The notes under the pieces: model-generated
What the model was told of the DNA's origin: nothing
The model's input: only the letters and a program-made list of their open reading frames with translations
The model's database searches: none
Assembly (NCBI GenBank): GCA_021820525.1
Contig: JAKADM010000002.1
Coordinates: forward strand, 62,001 to 126,000
DNA length: 64,000 nucleotides
Source of the DNA: Thermoplasmata archaeon
GTDB taxonomy: Archaea; Thermoplasmatota; Thermoplasmata; Thermoplasmatales; Thermoplasmataceae
Direction of reading: 5' to 3'
Program-made: the position numbers and the translations under genes
In this document: in pieces, positions 53,325 through 61,891 of the stretch
How the letters are laid out: every line of letters starts with the position of its first letter
How positions within the stretch are numbered: position 1 is the first letter of the stretch

Positions 53325-53789
53325 ATGGAAAATGAGTTAAAATCATATAAAAATTTCAAAAGTCTGGTCCACGTCATGCTTGGGCTTCTTGTGCTTCAGC
53401 TCATTTTTGGTGTCCTTGTGAATATTTTTACACAAAACCCCACGAAGGTTTCCTCTTCGTACAGAACAATGAATGTGGATAAGGCATTTTATTTTGTGTT
53501 TGTACAGGGTGGATGGGAAATACTCCTCCATGGCGTTCTTGCGGTTATCCTTGTAATTTTCAGCATCTACATACTTCTTCTTGCAAGGGACAAGGGCCTT
53601 ATCTTTGTTATGCTTTCGGGATTTGCTTTCCTTTCACTCATAGGGGCAAGCATAAGCGGAATGTTCCTTGTTGAACAGAATATTTCGGCACCTTCCCTAT
53701 CCATAGGAATGCTTGCATCCTTTGTTTTCTGTCTTATCGTTTACGTCATTCTGATGATATCTGCAAAAAACTATAAGAAAACACAATAA
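53325..53789 (+). CDS. Four-helix membrane protein, unknown function
   Basis: 154 aa with hydrophobic segments at about 14-36, 63-84, 89-110 and 122-145. Short conserved-looking features are HVMLGLLVLQLIFGVLVN and LLHGVLAVILVI, with one His in each of helices 1 and 2, reminiscent of heme-binding four-helix proteins but not enough to claim it. Followed by a convergent acyl-CoA dehydrogenase gene. Confidence 0.65.
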   Translation: MENELKSYKNFKSLVHVMLGLLVLQLIFGVLVNIFTQNPTKVSSSYRTMNVDKAFYFVFVQGGWEILLHGVLAVILVIFSIYILLLARDKGLIFVMLSGFAFLSLIGASISGMFLVEQNISAPSLSIGMLASFVFCLIVYVILMISAKNYKKTQ

Positions 53790-53811
53790 ATTTTTTATAA
53801 AAAATAAATGT

Positions 53812-54807
53812 TTATAGATATCCAGATTTTTCTCCATATATGGATGCAGCGAGAGTTCTCTTATCCAGTATGGGCCTGAACATGAGCGCATTCAATGCGA
53901 CCGCATCTCTGTAGAACTTTTCAACGCCGAAATCCTCAAGATATCCATACCCTCCGTGGAACTGGAGTGCGTATTTTGTTGCTCTTCTGGCAAACTCTGC
54001 GCTGATCGTTTTGAGCATCATTCCCATCTGCTCCTTGCTATCGTCACTGAAAAGGGTATTTTTCAGAATTTCCAGTTCACTCTTCAGTTCGCTTAACCTG
54101 AATGCAACGGGTTCATAATCCTTCAGGGGGAAGTTGAACGTTTTCCTTACCTTTGTATATTCAATTGCCTTCTCAAGGGCACCCTCGGAAATTCCTAAAA
54201 ATATGGCAGCGGCATCCCATGACGCTTCATTCCATATCTTTTCCACATCACTGTATGGCAATAATTTCTCGCCCTCCTTTATGGATGTGAAAAGATCGGT
54301 CTTCAAACCCCTGAGGCCAAGTGACTTGCTTTTAAGAAGATCAGGCATGCCATCAATGAGCGATGCATTTTCCGTTCCAATATATATGTTCATTTTTGAT
54401 GGCTCTATTATTATATTGCTCTTTTCTGAGCTGCCCTCAATTATGTTCCCCGGTATTAATCCGAGCCTTATCTTTCCAGAAACGATTCGATCTATGATAT
54501 CTTTCTTTGATGCCTTTTCCAGTATCTTCAGTATGATGGAGTTGTTCATGAATACATGGAATGCAACAGAGGGTGATGCCCTTGCCAGCTGGAACAGAAT
54601 GGCATCATAGCTTGTTCTATCAAGTCCGGCACCTCCCATTTCTGCTGGAAGGTTTGCCCCTATTAGACCCTGCTGTATCAAACTGTTATAAAGGTCTTCT
54701 GAAACGCCCTCTCTCTCAATTTTTAATGCAATGTCATTTATGTTTGCCTTTGCAAACTGCCCGATGTTATCCATCATCATCTCTGTCTGATCATTCATTT
54801 TTATCAC
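53812..54807 (-). CDS. Short acyl-CoA dehydrogenase-like subunit lacking the catalytic base
   Basis: 331 aa, about 50 shorter than typical acyl-CoA dehydrogenases. N-terminal helices, LPAEMGGAGLDRTSYDAI and the C-terminal QFHGGYGYLEDFGVEKFYRD are clearly of the family. The beta-domain is shortened (the usual TEPxxGSD motif is missing; SLGLRGLKTDLFTSIKEG remains), and the region after YRDAVALNALMF has no EGT motif, so the usual catalytic Glu is absent. It overlaps the complete acyl-CoA dehydrogenase gene by 17 nt. Possibly the non-catalytic partner in a heteromeric enzyme. Confidence 0.85.
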   Translation of the reverse strand: MIKMNDQTEMMMDNIGQFAKANINDIALKIEREGVSEDLYNSLIQQGLIGANLPAEMGGAGLDRTSYDAILFQLARASPSVAFHVFMNNSIILKILEKASKKDIIDRIVSGKIRLGLIPGNIIEGSSEKSNIIIEPSKMNIYIGTENASLIDGMPDLLKSKSLGLRGLKTDLFTSIKEGEKLLPYSDVEKIWNEASWDAAAIFLGISEGALEKAIEYTKVRKTFNFPLKDYEPVAFRLSELKSELEILKNTLFSDDSKEQMGMMLKTISAEFARRATKYALQFHGGYGYLEDFGVEKFYRDAVALNALMFRPILDKRTLAASIYGEKSGYL

Positions 54808-55915
54808 CCTTCATCATCATTCTTGAAATGACTATTTTCTCAACCTCGCTTGTTCCTTCCCATATTTCCATTATCTTTGAATCCCTGAAAAGCCTCTCAA
54901 GGTCAGTTTGCAATCCAGTGGCACCTGTAATTTCCATTGCGGTTTCTGCTGCAAAGGTTGCAGTTTCAGATGCATATCCCTTTGCCATGCTGGTTATCAT
55001 TGGGTTCGGCCTGTAGTTGAACAGATAGGATGCAGCCTTGTACATCAGAAGCCTTGAAGCTTCCACCCTGGTGGCAATCTCTGCAAGTTTGAACTTCCTC
55101 TCTTCTCCCACAAAATGTCCTCTGGATTCTTCATTCATCAGGAATGCTGTTGCCCTGTCCAGCGCACCCTGTGCTATTCCAATGGACTGGGCTGCGACAA
55201 ATACCCTTGATATGTTGAAGAATTCCATTATGTAATAGAAACCCTTTCCTTCCTCACCTACAAGGTTTTCTTCAGGTACCTCAACGTTGTTCAGTATGAG
55301 TTCAGCGGTGTTGGTTGCCCTCACACCAAGCTTTCCCTTTAACTGGTTAGAATCAAAACCCTTGAAATTCCTTTCCACCACAAGAACACTCAGGCCGTGG
55401 TGCCTCTTTTTTGGATCATCTGGAGGGGATGTCCTGACAAGCATCACAAAGAAATCCGCAATTGAACCGTTGGTGATGAACATCTTTCCGCCATTCACAA
55501 TATACTTCCCATTCTCCTTCCTTGCGTTTGTCTTGAGACCCGCCACATCGCTTCCTCCTCCCGGTTCTGTGACGCCCAGACCCATTATGGCCTTGCCCTC
55601 AGCCACCCTTGAAAGGTACTTCTCCCTTAGATGGTCGCTTCCGTGGAGCATCAGGACTTCAGCACCAAAATATGGAACTGTTGCAGAAATGCCAAGACCT
55701 GGATCTACCCTGCACATCTCCTCTATGGCAATCATGGTTTTCCATGGGTTGGAAAAGTCCACAAGACCCTCTGCAAGTGTTTTTTTCCTGAGTTCGTCAG
55801 GGTATTTTTCGTCCCTGTCACACTTTTCCGCCAGTTCTGGTGTGAATTCCTTCCGGGCAAACTCTCTTACTTTTTTTCTATATTCTTCAAGCTCTTCAGG
55901 TAAATCAAAATCCAT
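54791..55915 (-). CDS. Acyl-CoA dehydrogenase
   Basis: 374 aa from the ATG at 55915, which overlaps the thiolase stop by one base (TGATG) and has a GGAGG site 8 nt upstream; the frame reaches further up only through the end of the thiolase gene. GVTEPGGGSDVAGLKT (FAD/substrate), MFITNGSIADFFV, GVRATNTAELILNNV and FRDSKIMEIWEGTSEVEK, in which the Glu of WEGT is the expected catalytic base. Introduces the alpha-beta double bond in acyl-CoA, passing electrons to ETF. Middle gene of thiolase - ACAD - ACAD-like. Confidence 0.94.
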   Translation of the reverse strand: MDFDLPEELEEYRKKVREFARKEFTPELAEKCDRDEKYPDELRKKTLAEGLVDFSNPWKTMIAIEEMCRVDPGLGISATVPYFGAEVLMLHGSDHLREKYLSRVAEGKAIMGLGVTEPGGGSDVAGLKTNARKENGKYIVNGGKMFITNGSIADFFVMLVRTSPPDDPKKRHHGLSVLVVERNFKGFDSNQLKGKLGVRATNTAELILNNVEVPEENLVGEEGKGFYYIMEFFNISRVFVAAQSIGIAQGALDRATAFLMNEESRGHFVGEERKFKLAEIATRVEASRLLMYKAASYLFNYRPNPMITSMAKGYASETATFAAETAMEITGATGLQTDLERLFRDSKIMEIWEGTSEVEKIVISRMMMKGDKNE

Positions 55916-57114
55916 CAAACCGCCTCCACTACCACTGAATATCCCTGGCCACCACCTACACAAAGCGTGGCCACTCCATATTTCTTGTTCTTTTCCTTCA
56001 GGATCCTTCCCAGTGTACCCACAATCCTTGCGCCTGTTGCACCAAGGGGATGACCTATGGATATTCCTCCGCCGTGGACGTTTACCTTTTCCCTCGGTAT
56101 ATTGAATGCTTTCATTGCATTGAGTACAACTACTGCAAAGGCTTCATTAATCTCCCATATATCAATATCTTCCGGTTTCAGATTGGCCCTTTCCAGTGCC
56201 TTCTTTGTTGCTGGAACTGGTCCTTCGCCCATAATTGTTGGGTCTACACCTGCCCATGCAAAGCTCTTGATTTTTACAAGGGGTTTCATTCCGTATTCAT
56301 TCATCTTCTTCTCACTCATTAGGGCCACAAGAGATGCCCCTGCATTGAGCGGTGATGAATTTCCTGCCGTTATTACACCATCCTCCTTAAAGGCAGGCTT
56401 CAGTTTTGACATATCTTCCAGTGTGGCATCTCTCCTTACGGCCTGGTCTGTGTCCACAACCATGCTCTTTCCCTCATATTCCACCTCAACAGGCAGGATT
56501 TCACCCTTGAAGAATCCATCGTCCTGAGCCTTTGCTGCAAGTTTATGGCTTTCATAGGAATATTTATCCATCTCTTCCCTTGTTATTCCCCTGAGATCGG
56601 CCAGTTTTTCTGCGGTTGCAAGCATGTTGTATGATATGTTCATCTGATACTTCATATACTCAGGCCTGACCAGCAGTCTCATGCTTGGCTTCACGTGAGG
56701 ATTGTTGCTCAGTGGAACATGAGTCATATGTTCCATACCGCCTGCGAGAACCACCTCTGAGTTGCCAGTCATTATTTCCATTGCCCCAATGGTTACTGCA
56801 TTGAGGGATGATGAACATGCCCTATCCAGTGACATGCTGGGTATGTTGAAGGGCATTCCAGCGAGAAATACAGGGTGTCTTCCTCCGTATGTCCAGTTTT
56901 CATCCGCCTGAATGGCGCATCCAGTTATCATATCATTGATGTCGTCAGTATTTATAGACGATTTGGACACAACATCCTTTATTAACATGCCCAGGGCTTC
57001 ATCCATTCTTATGGAGTTGAATACATCCCTTTCTGGCTGGGCAGGTCTGGACCTTGAAAAGGCCGTTCTTCTGTAATCTACAATATAAACATCTCTTTCT
57101 GCCATATGTAACAC
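55915..57114 (-). CDS. Thiolase (acetyl-CoA C-acyltransferase)
   Basis: 399-aa thiolase closing the beta-oxidation cycle. Nucleophile Cys100 in SLDRACSSSLNA, His in GGGISIGHPLGATGAR, and second Cys in TLCVGGGQG. The ATG at 57114 is supported by TTTATAAATA about 25 bp upstream; MAERD at 57105 is a near alternative. First gene of the operon with two acyl-CoA dehydrogenases, divergent from split EtfB/EtfA across a 142-bp promoter region full of short repeats. Confidence 0.95.
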   Translation of the reverse strand: MLHMAERDVYIVDYRRTAFSRSRPAQPERDVFNSIRMDEALGMLIKDVVSKSSINTDDINDMITGCAIQADENWTYGGRHPVFLAGMPFNIPSMSLDRACSSSLNAVTIGAMEIMTGNSEVVLAGGMEHMTHVPLSNNPHVKPSMRLLVRPEYMKYQMNISYNMLATAEKLADLRGITREEMDKYSYESHKLAAKAQDDGFFKGEILPVEVEYEGKSMVVDTDQAVRRDATLEDMSKLKPAFKEDGVITAGNSSPLNAGASLVALMSEKKMNEYGMKPLVKIKSFAWAGVDPTIMGEGPVPATKKALERANLKPEDIDIWEINEAFAVVVLNAMKAFNIPREKVNVHGGGISIGHPLGATGARIVGTLGRILKEKNKKYGVATLCVGGGQGYSVVVEAV

Positions 57115-57133
57115 TATGTTCTATATGAAGAAG

Positions 57134-57143
57134 ATTTATAAAT
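57134..57143 (-). promoter_or_regulatory. TATA box of the thiolase operon
   Basis: TATTTATAAA on the minus strand, centred 24-25 bp upstream of the ATG at 57114. The TCGACAT repeats begin 6 bp further upstream. Confidence 0.55.
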
Positions 57144-57149
57144 ACATTT

Positions 57150-57175
57150 TCGACATCGACATACGAAATCGACAT
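57150..57175. promoter_or_regulatory. Triple TCGACAT direct repeat upstream of the thiolase operon
   Basis: TCGACAT occurs at 57150-57156, 57156-57162 and 57169-57175, immediately upstream of the thiolase TATA box. Likely binding site of a regulator of fatty-acid oxidation (inference); the motif was not noticed elsewhere in the window. Confidence 0.6.
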
Positions 57176-57203
57176 ATTATTAATCCATGAAGTTATGACT
57201 TAA

Positions 57204-57239
57204 TGTATGTATTAACTATTTAAAAAATGCATACATACA
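57204..57239. promoter_or_regulatory. Inverted repeat flanking the EtfB promoter
   Basis: TGTATGTAT (57204-57212) and ATACATACA (57231-57239) are perfect 9-bp inverted arms with the TATA-like TATTTAAAAA between them. A regulator bound here would bracket the promoter of EtfB/EtfA. Confidence 0.55.
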
Positions 57240-57256
57240 CATAAGGAGGTAAGATT

Positions 57257-58006
57257 TTGCCGTTTAACATAATTGTGCTGGTAAAACAGATTATAGATAT
57301 TGACCAGATAAGAAATGATCCCAAGACAGGTGAGGCATTGCTTCAAAACATCCCCTTAAGGATTGAGAACCTGAGCAAGAATGCCATAGAGGCGGGTGTT
57401 CAGTTGAAGGAGAAAAATGGAGGCAAGGTTACATGCATAATATTTGGAACGGATAAATCCAATGCTGCCATGAAAGAGGCCTATGCCATGGGTGTAGACG
57501 AGGGATACATAATTAAGGGATATAAGGGCAATAATCCTCAAAGAACAGCAAAGATACTTTCTGAAAAGATAAAAGCATTGGGAAATAACAGCGTCGTTAT
57601 TCTGGGAAATCAGTCGGCAGATTCCTATACGGGAATGCTTCCCGGAATGCTGTCTTCAATTCTTGATATCCCACTTCTTGGAAATGCCGTGAGTGTCGAG
57701 GCTGATGGAAACAATATTAAGGTTAAGAGAGTGCTTGATGAGAGTGATGAAATAATCTCTTCCCCTGCACCATGCGTAATATCTGTGACCCAGGAGATAA
57801 ACCAGCCAAGACTACCACCAGTTCTTCAGATAATGGCTGCAGGAAGAAAGCCCATAAATATGGAGGATGCAAAGGATGAGGATGTTCCAGTTCCAAAAAT
57901 ACTGAGCAACCTTGCACCTAAAAGTGAGAGAAAGAAGGAGATATATGAAGATGTGGACAGGGGTGTGGAGGCTGTGGCAAAGGCCATAAGAGGTGAGATA
58001 AGATGA
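57257..58006 (+). CDS. etfB: Electron transfer flavoprotein beta subunit
   Basis: 249 aa with a TTG start, chosen for the strong GGAGGT Shine-Dalgarno at 57245-57250. NIIVLVKQIIDIDQIRNDP, GNQSADSYTGMLPGML and SSPAPCVISVTQEINQPRLP are EtfB hallmarks. Coupled to etfA by ATGA overlap. Accepts electrons from the acyl-CoA dehydrogenases encoded divergently. Confidence 0.93.
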   Translation: MPFNIIVLVKQIIDIDQIRNDPKTGEALLQNIPLRIENLSKNAIEAGVQLKEKNGGKVTCIIFGTDKSNAAMKEAYAMGVDEGYIIKGYKGNNPQRTAKILSEKIKALGNNSVVILGNQSADSYTGMLPGMLSSILDIPLLGNAVSVEADGNNIKVKRVLDESDEIISSPAPCVISVTQEINQPRLPPVLQIMAAGRKPINMEDAKDEDVPVPKILSNLAPKSERKKEIYEDVDRGVEAVAKAIRGEIR

Positions 58007-58893
58007 AGTTTTTAATATTCGCAGAGGATTCAAAAAATGCAGGTGGAATCGCATCCAAACTCAGGAATAGTGGGAATGTGCATGCCATAATTATGAAGGA
58101 TCAGGTAGAGGCATCATCCAGCTACGGAATAAAGAAGATATATGGCCTGACAGGAAAGCCTTTTGCAGATAACGTTGCAGAAAGTATAACAAAACTTAAT
58201 CCATCATCCTTTGATCTTCTTGTAATTTCATCAACAACCCTTGGAAGGGAGGTTGCGGGAATAATTTCTGCAAAGGAAAAACTCCTATGTGCCACAGAGG
58301 TCTTTGACTTCACCCTTCAAAATGGGAAGATTGTAACAAAAAGATTCTTCTATGGAGGCAAAACCATTATGGAGGAGGAATCTGAGGCAAAAATTATCAC
58401 TGTTACCCCAGGATCCTTTGACCCTCAGAATGGTGAGAAAACAACCGAATTTGAAGATATTCAATTGCCTCAATCAAAGGTAAATCTTATTGAGACAAAG
58501 CCAAAGGAGAAGAGCTCCACAAACATCGAAGGTGCAAACATTATTGTTTCAGTGGGAAGAGGAATAGGGAAGAAAGAATCCATCGAAAAGATAATGCCCC
58601 TTGTTGAGGCAACCCATGGAGAACTTGCAGGTTCAAGGCCCGTATGCCTTGACTACAAGTGGCTGAGTGAGGAAAGACAGGTTGGTCTATCCGGAAAGAA
58701 AGTGAAGCCAAAGGTGTATATTGCCCTTGGAATATCCGGCCAGATTCAGCATATCGCTGGTATGAGGGGTTCCAAGATAGTTGTAGCAGTCAACAAAGAT
58801 AAGGATGCACCAATCTTCCAGGAAAGCGATTACGGAATTGTCGGAGATATCTTCATGGTTGTACCCAAACTTGTTGAGGCCCTTAAAAAATAA
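58003..58893 (+). CDS. etfA: Electron transfer flavoprotein alpha subunit
   Basis: 296 aa. The C-terminal FAD domain is canonical: SVGRGIGKKE, GSRPVCLDYKWL, QVGLSGKKVKPKVYIALGI, SGQIQHIAGM, AVNKDKDAPIF and ADYG-like SDYGIVGD. The N-terminal domain pairs with EtfB. Unlike the fused ETF at 39284-40993, the FAD loop keeps the usual GK and SGxIQH residues. Confidence 0.94.
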   Translation: MKFLIFAEDSKNAGGIASKLRNSGNVHAIIMKDQVEASSSYGIKKIYGLTGKPFADNVAESITKLNPSSFDLLVISSTTLGREVAGIISAKEKLLCATEVFDFTLQNGKIVTKRFFYGGKTIMEEESEAKIITVTPGSFDPQNGEKTTEFEDIQLPQSKVNLIETKPKEKSSTNIEGANIIVSVGRGIGKKESIEKIMPLVEATHGELAGSRPVCLDYKWLSEERQVGLSGKKVKPKVYIALGISGQIQHIAGMRGSKIVVAVNKDKDAPIFQESDYGIVGDIFMVVPKLVEALKK

Positions 58894-58939
58894 CATTTGA
58901 TCATCTATAAACAAAACGTGGGTTCAAATCAAAAAATTT

Positions 58940-58976
58940 TGAAGTTGGTTTTTAACTTCATTAAGTTTATTTTTTA
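58940..58976. terminator. Hairpin plus T-run after etfA
   Basis: TGAAGTT-GGTTTTT-AACTTCA (58940-58960), a 7-bp stem followed by TTTATTTTTT. On the opposite strand it is also followed by a T-run, so it may end both etfA and the surface-protein remnant. Confidence 0.5.
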
Positions 58977-58999
58977 TCTTAAAAAAATAGAAGAAGATA

Positions 59000-59565
59000 T
59001 CAGATTCTTCTCCTGAATACTATTATAAAGACTATTACACCCAATGCTATAACTGCAGCGATTATGGCATAGAGTTCAATGCTTGATATGGTGGAAGTTG
59101 AAGATGTAAATGTGGTCGATATGGAAATATTTTTTCCATTGATTGTTATCTTTCCTGTTTGATTTGAGACCTTATATCCTGAAACGTTTCCAATTGTGTA
59201 TGTGTATGAACCGTTTATTTCAGTGAATGTTATGGTGGATGTATTTGATGAGAATGATTGCCCGTTTGAAATATTTACATACCATGTTGTGCCTGATGGG
59301 GGACCTGATTCTGTAAATGTTGCTGTGTAATAGTGCTGTACTGAATAGTCTTCCACAAATCCCACAAAAAAGTTGAATGAATATATATTCTGGTTTGAAT
59401 TGTCAAAGCCCGATCCGTATGCGTCATATCCAGTGCTTATTCTTGCCAAAACGTCTCCATCAAGTGGCTTTACCACTGAAATTGAGTTATTATCATTAAT
59501 ACCATATAAATTTCCTGATACAGAAGACAGATAGTATTTATTGTTTATTTTTAATAATAATCGTC
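59000..59565 (-). pseudogene. 5'-truncated YVTN-type surface protein remnant
   Basis: The C-terminal part of a surface protein without its beginning. Reading continues upstream of the only possible start (GTG at 59476) to about 59565 in protein-like sequence: NNKYYLSSVSGNLYGIND then NSISVVKPLDGDVLARI and AYGSGFDNSNQNIYSF, which matches one YVTN beta-propeller blade. Then comes the archaeal FTESGPPSGTTWYVNISNG domain and a C-terminal membrane anchor (IELYAIIAAVIALGVIVFIIVF) ending RRRI. No signal peptide, and a TGA closes the frame at about 59568. It could still be translated from the GTG as 158 aa, but export would fail. Confidence 0.65.
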
Positions 59566-59671
59566 AGAAATTATTTAAAAAAAATTAAAATCATTTCAAA
59601 GTTATCCATTGGTTCATTTAAGAATTAATATGTTAATCGAAGAAATGAAGAATATTGTTTTTTCCCAATAT

Positions 59672-61501
59672 CTATGTAATGTTCGTTCCCGATACCACAG
59701 TTCCCAGCCCAGATAGAATCTCCCTGCTTGAAAGGCTTCCAATGCACTTTCCAGAACTGTCCACAATGGCAAGCGTTTCAACATTATTCTCCTTCAGGTA
59801 TCTCAAGGCTGTGGGAATATTCTTATTCTCCTCAATTGTTACCACCTGGCTCAATCTTATCTGGCTTACCTTAATGAGATTTAAGACACTCTTTGGCAGA
59901 AGAAGCAATTCCACAATGTTCAGTATACCCACTGGATTCTGCCTGCTGTCAACAATAACAGCAGATGTTAGATGCTTCTCTGTGAGCCCATCAAGGACTG
60001 TTTTTGCAGTATCTTCCAATGTGAATACTGCATTTACAGTATTCACATTGCTATCATTCACTGTCAGGTCTTCAAGGTTTTTTGCAACAATTTCTCCCTC
60101 CTTTGATATATCCATCTCATATGGTGCCTTTGTCACTATGCTTCTTACTTCAGAAAGTATAAAACCCGTTACTATCCATGCGAGGAAAAGGGTTGTATAG
60201 GACTGTACAGTAGAATATGCAGAATATATCATTACGACTGTGCTTATTACTGCACCGAATACGGCAAGTATGAACTCGTTGTAGTTCTTCATGTTGTTTA
60301 TGATGCTTTTTCCTGCTCTGAGTGCAAGCCTTCTTCCCCTTCTCAAGCCAATCCTTATGAGAGAAAAATTGGCACTGATATGAATGAACAACCCACCTAG
60401 GGATGATATGGTTCCCAGAACTATAAAGGCAGTTTCAGGTGTGGAATACAGAAGAAATAGAATCGGGATAACTAGCATTATTATACAGGTAAAAATTATT
60501 GCCACAAGTGGGTTGCCTCTTTTATCCTTTCTGGAGAAAAAGCCCGGAAATGATCTGTCCACACCCATCCTGAATATGGTTCTGGAAGCGGCTGATCCAA
60601 AGGAAAGAATGGCAAGTATGGCATCGTTGATTGATGCAAGACCTATGGCATAATAGAGATAAATTCCAGATTTTCCAAAATCGTTCTTCAAAATAGAAAC
60701 AACTGGCAGCTGTTCCGAGGATGAAATTGTAATTCCCTTTTGAATTATAACATTGGCAATTGAATATATCATCAATGTTGCCAGTGTCCCTCCAATTATT
60801 ATTACAGAAATAACGCTTCTTCCAACATTCTTTTTTGGATCTATGACCTCACCGGAAACAGGTGCTATTGATCCATATCCTGTGGGTATGCCCATGGCAA
60901 ACAATATACCCAAAAAAAAGCCTGCAGTGGTTATGTGATATACCGATGGATTTGGGACATAGAGTGAACCCTTGGTGATGATTATGGAAAGTATGATTGT
61001 TACAATCATGACACTTATTTCCAGTATTACGGCATAGAGAGCATAGGTTGATGAGGCCCTTATTCCTATTATGAGAAATGTTATGGATGGGATAACGATA
61101 ATTGCAAAGGCAAGATATATGGATATTCCAAAAACAAGGTTAATTATGAAAACTGCACCCATCAGGTATGCAAGGCCATAAAGAATTGAATAGAAAATAT
61201 ACATCCAGCCTGTATCAAATCCTATTCTTGCTGAGAGTGCCTGGAATGCATAGGTGTAATATCCTCCTGATGATGAAAATCTTCCTGAGAGCTTGGTGAC
61301 AACAAGTCCGTTGAGTAGGACAAGCAATGTTCCGATGATCATTACAATGGGAGCATCTGCTCCGGCAAGCGTGTATGCAAAGGCACCATAGGTTATTATG
61401 CTCAAAAGAGGGGACATTCCGCCAAAGGATAGAAAAAAAAGATCTTTAAAACCCAATCTTCTTGTGAGCTCCTTGCTACTGTTCTGCGGTTCACTGTTCA
61501 T
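59672..61501 (-). CDS. APC-family permease with C-terminal CBS domain pair
   Basis: 609 aa. Residues 1-455 have about 12 helices with the APC TM1 loop FLSFGGMSPLLSII; residues about 475-609 hold two CBS domains (TAKTVLDGLTEKHLTSAVIV, NPVGILN; IPTALRYLKENNVETLAIVD, CIGSLSSREIL). The CBS pair probably gates transport by binding an adenine nucleotide (inference). A TATA box ACTTATAAG about 22 bp upstream of the ATG is seen on the minus strand. Substrate unknown. Confidence 0.9.
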   Translation of the reverse strand: MNSEPQNSSKELTRRLGFKDLFFLSFGGMSPLLSIITYGAFAYTLAGADAPIVMIIGTLLVLLNGLVVTKLSGRFSSSGGYYTYAFQALSARIGFDTGWMYIFYSILYGLAYLMGAVFIINLVFGISIYLAFAIIVIPSITFLIIGIRASSTYALYAVILEISVMIVTIILSIIITKGSLYVPNPSVYHITTAGFFLGILFAMGIPTGYGSIAPVSGEVIDPKKNVGRSVISVIIIGGTLATLMIYSIANVIIQKGITISSSEQLPVVSILKNDFGKSGIYLYYAIGLASINDAILAILSFGSAASRTIFRMGVDRSFPGFFSRKDKRGNPLVAIIFTCIIMLVIPILFLLYSTPETAFIVLGTISSLGGLFIHISANFSLIRIGLRRGRRLALRAGKSIINNMKNYNEFILAVFGAVISTVVMIYSAYSTVQSYTTLFLAWIVTGFILSEVRSIVTKAPYEMDISKEGEIVAKNLEDLTVNDSNVNTVNAVFTLEDTAKTVLDGLTEKHLTSAVIVDSRQNPVGILNIVELLLLPKSVLNLIKVSQIRLSQVVTIEENKNIPTALRYLKENNVETLAIVDSSGKCIGSLSSREILSGLGTVVSGTNIT

Positions 61502-61891
61502 AAACTTAGACTGATCATCTTATAAGTATTAATTTTTCTCAGTATAATTTGATAAAACCTACAGTTGCTAATTTAGAGGCTTTTTAATTTTATACAGTTA
61601 TTTTCATATCTGGAAAAGTAAAAATAGAACTGAAATGGATGCGATTAATATTTATTTATCATTGATCTAATCGAGCGAAAAGATCATTTTGCCAGTTCCT
61701 AATTTATATTCTCACAGCAAACAATTCCTTATTCATAAAACGAAAGATGACTCTATTTTATTGTAATGAAGAAAAGAGTCAAAATCCTTTCTAAAGTGCC
61801 TTTATCCACGTTATATTTCACAGGAAGATCAAATTAGGATTTGGGCTGAATATTTTCATAAATGAATAAACTTGATAGATAAGGTTCAAAA
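61502..61891. other. Intergenic region, 390 bp
   Basis: AT-rich, with the promoter of the APC-CBS permease at its left end. No gene, RNA or clear repeat seen. Confidence 0.45.

Noticed and set aside
58918-58935. GTGGGTTCAAATC resembling a tRNA T-arm
   Set aside because: The 3' side of the stem does not pair (AAAA instead of a complement) and no acceptor or anticodon stem fits around it.
59000-59476. Complete 158-aa membrane protein from the GTG at 59476
   Set aside because: Protein-like YVTN sequence continues upstream of the GTG without another start, and no signal peptide exists, so a truncated remnant is more likely.
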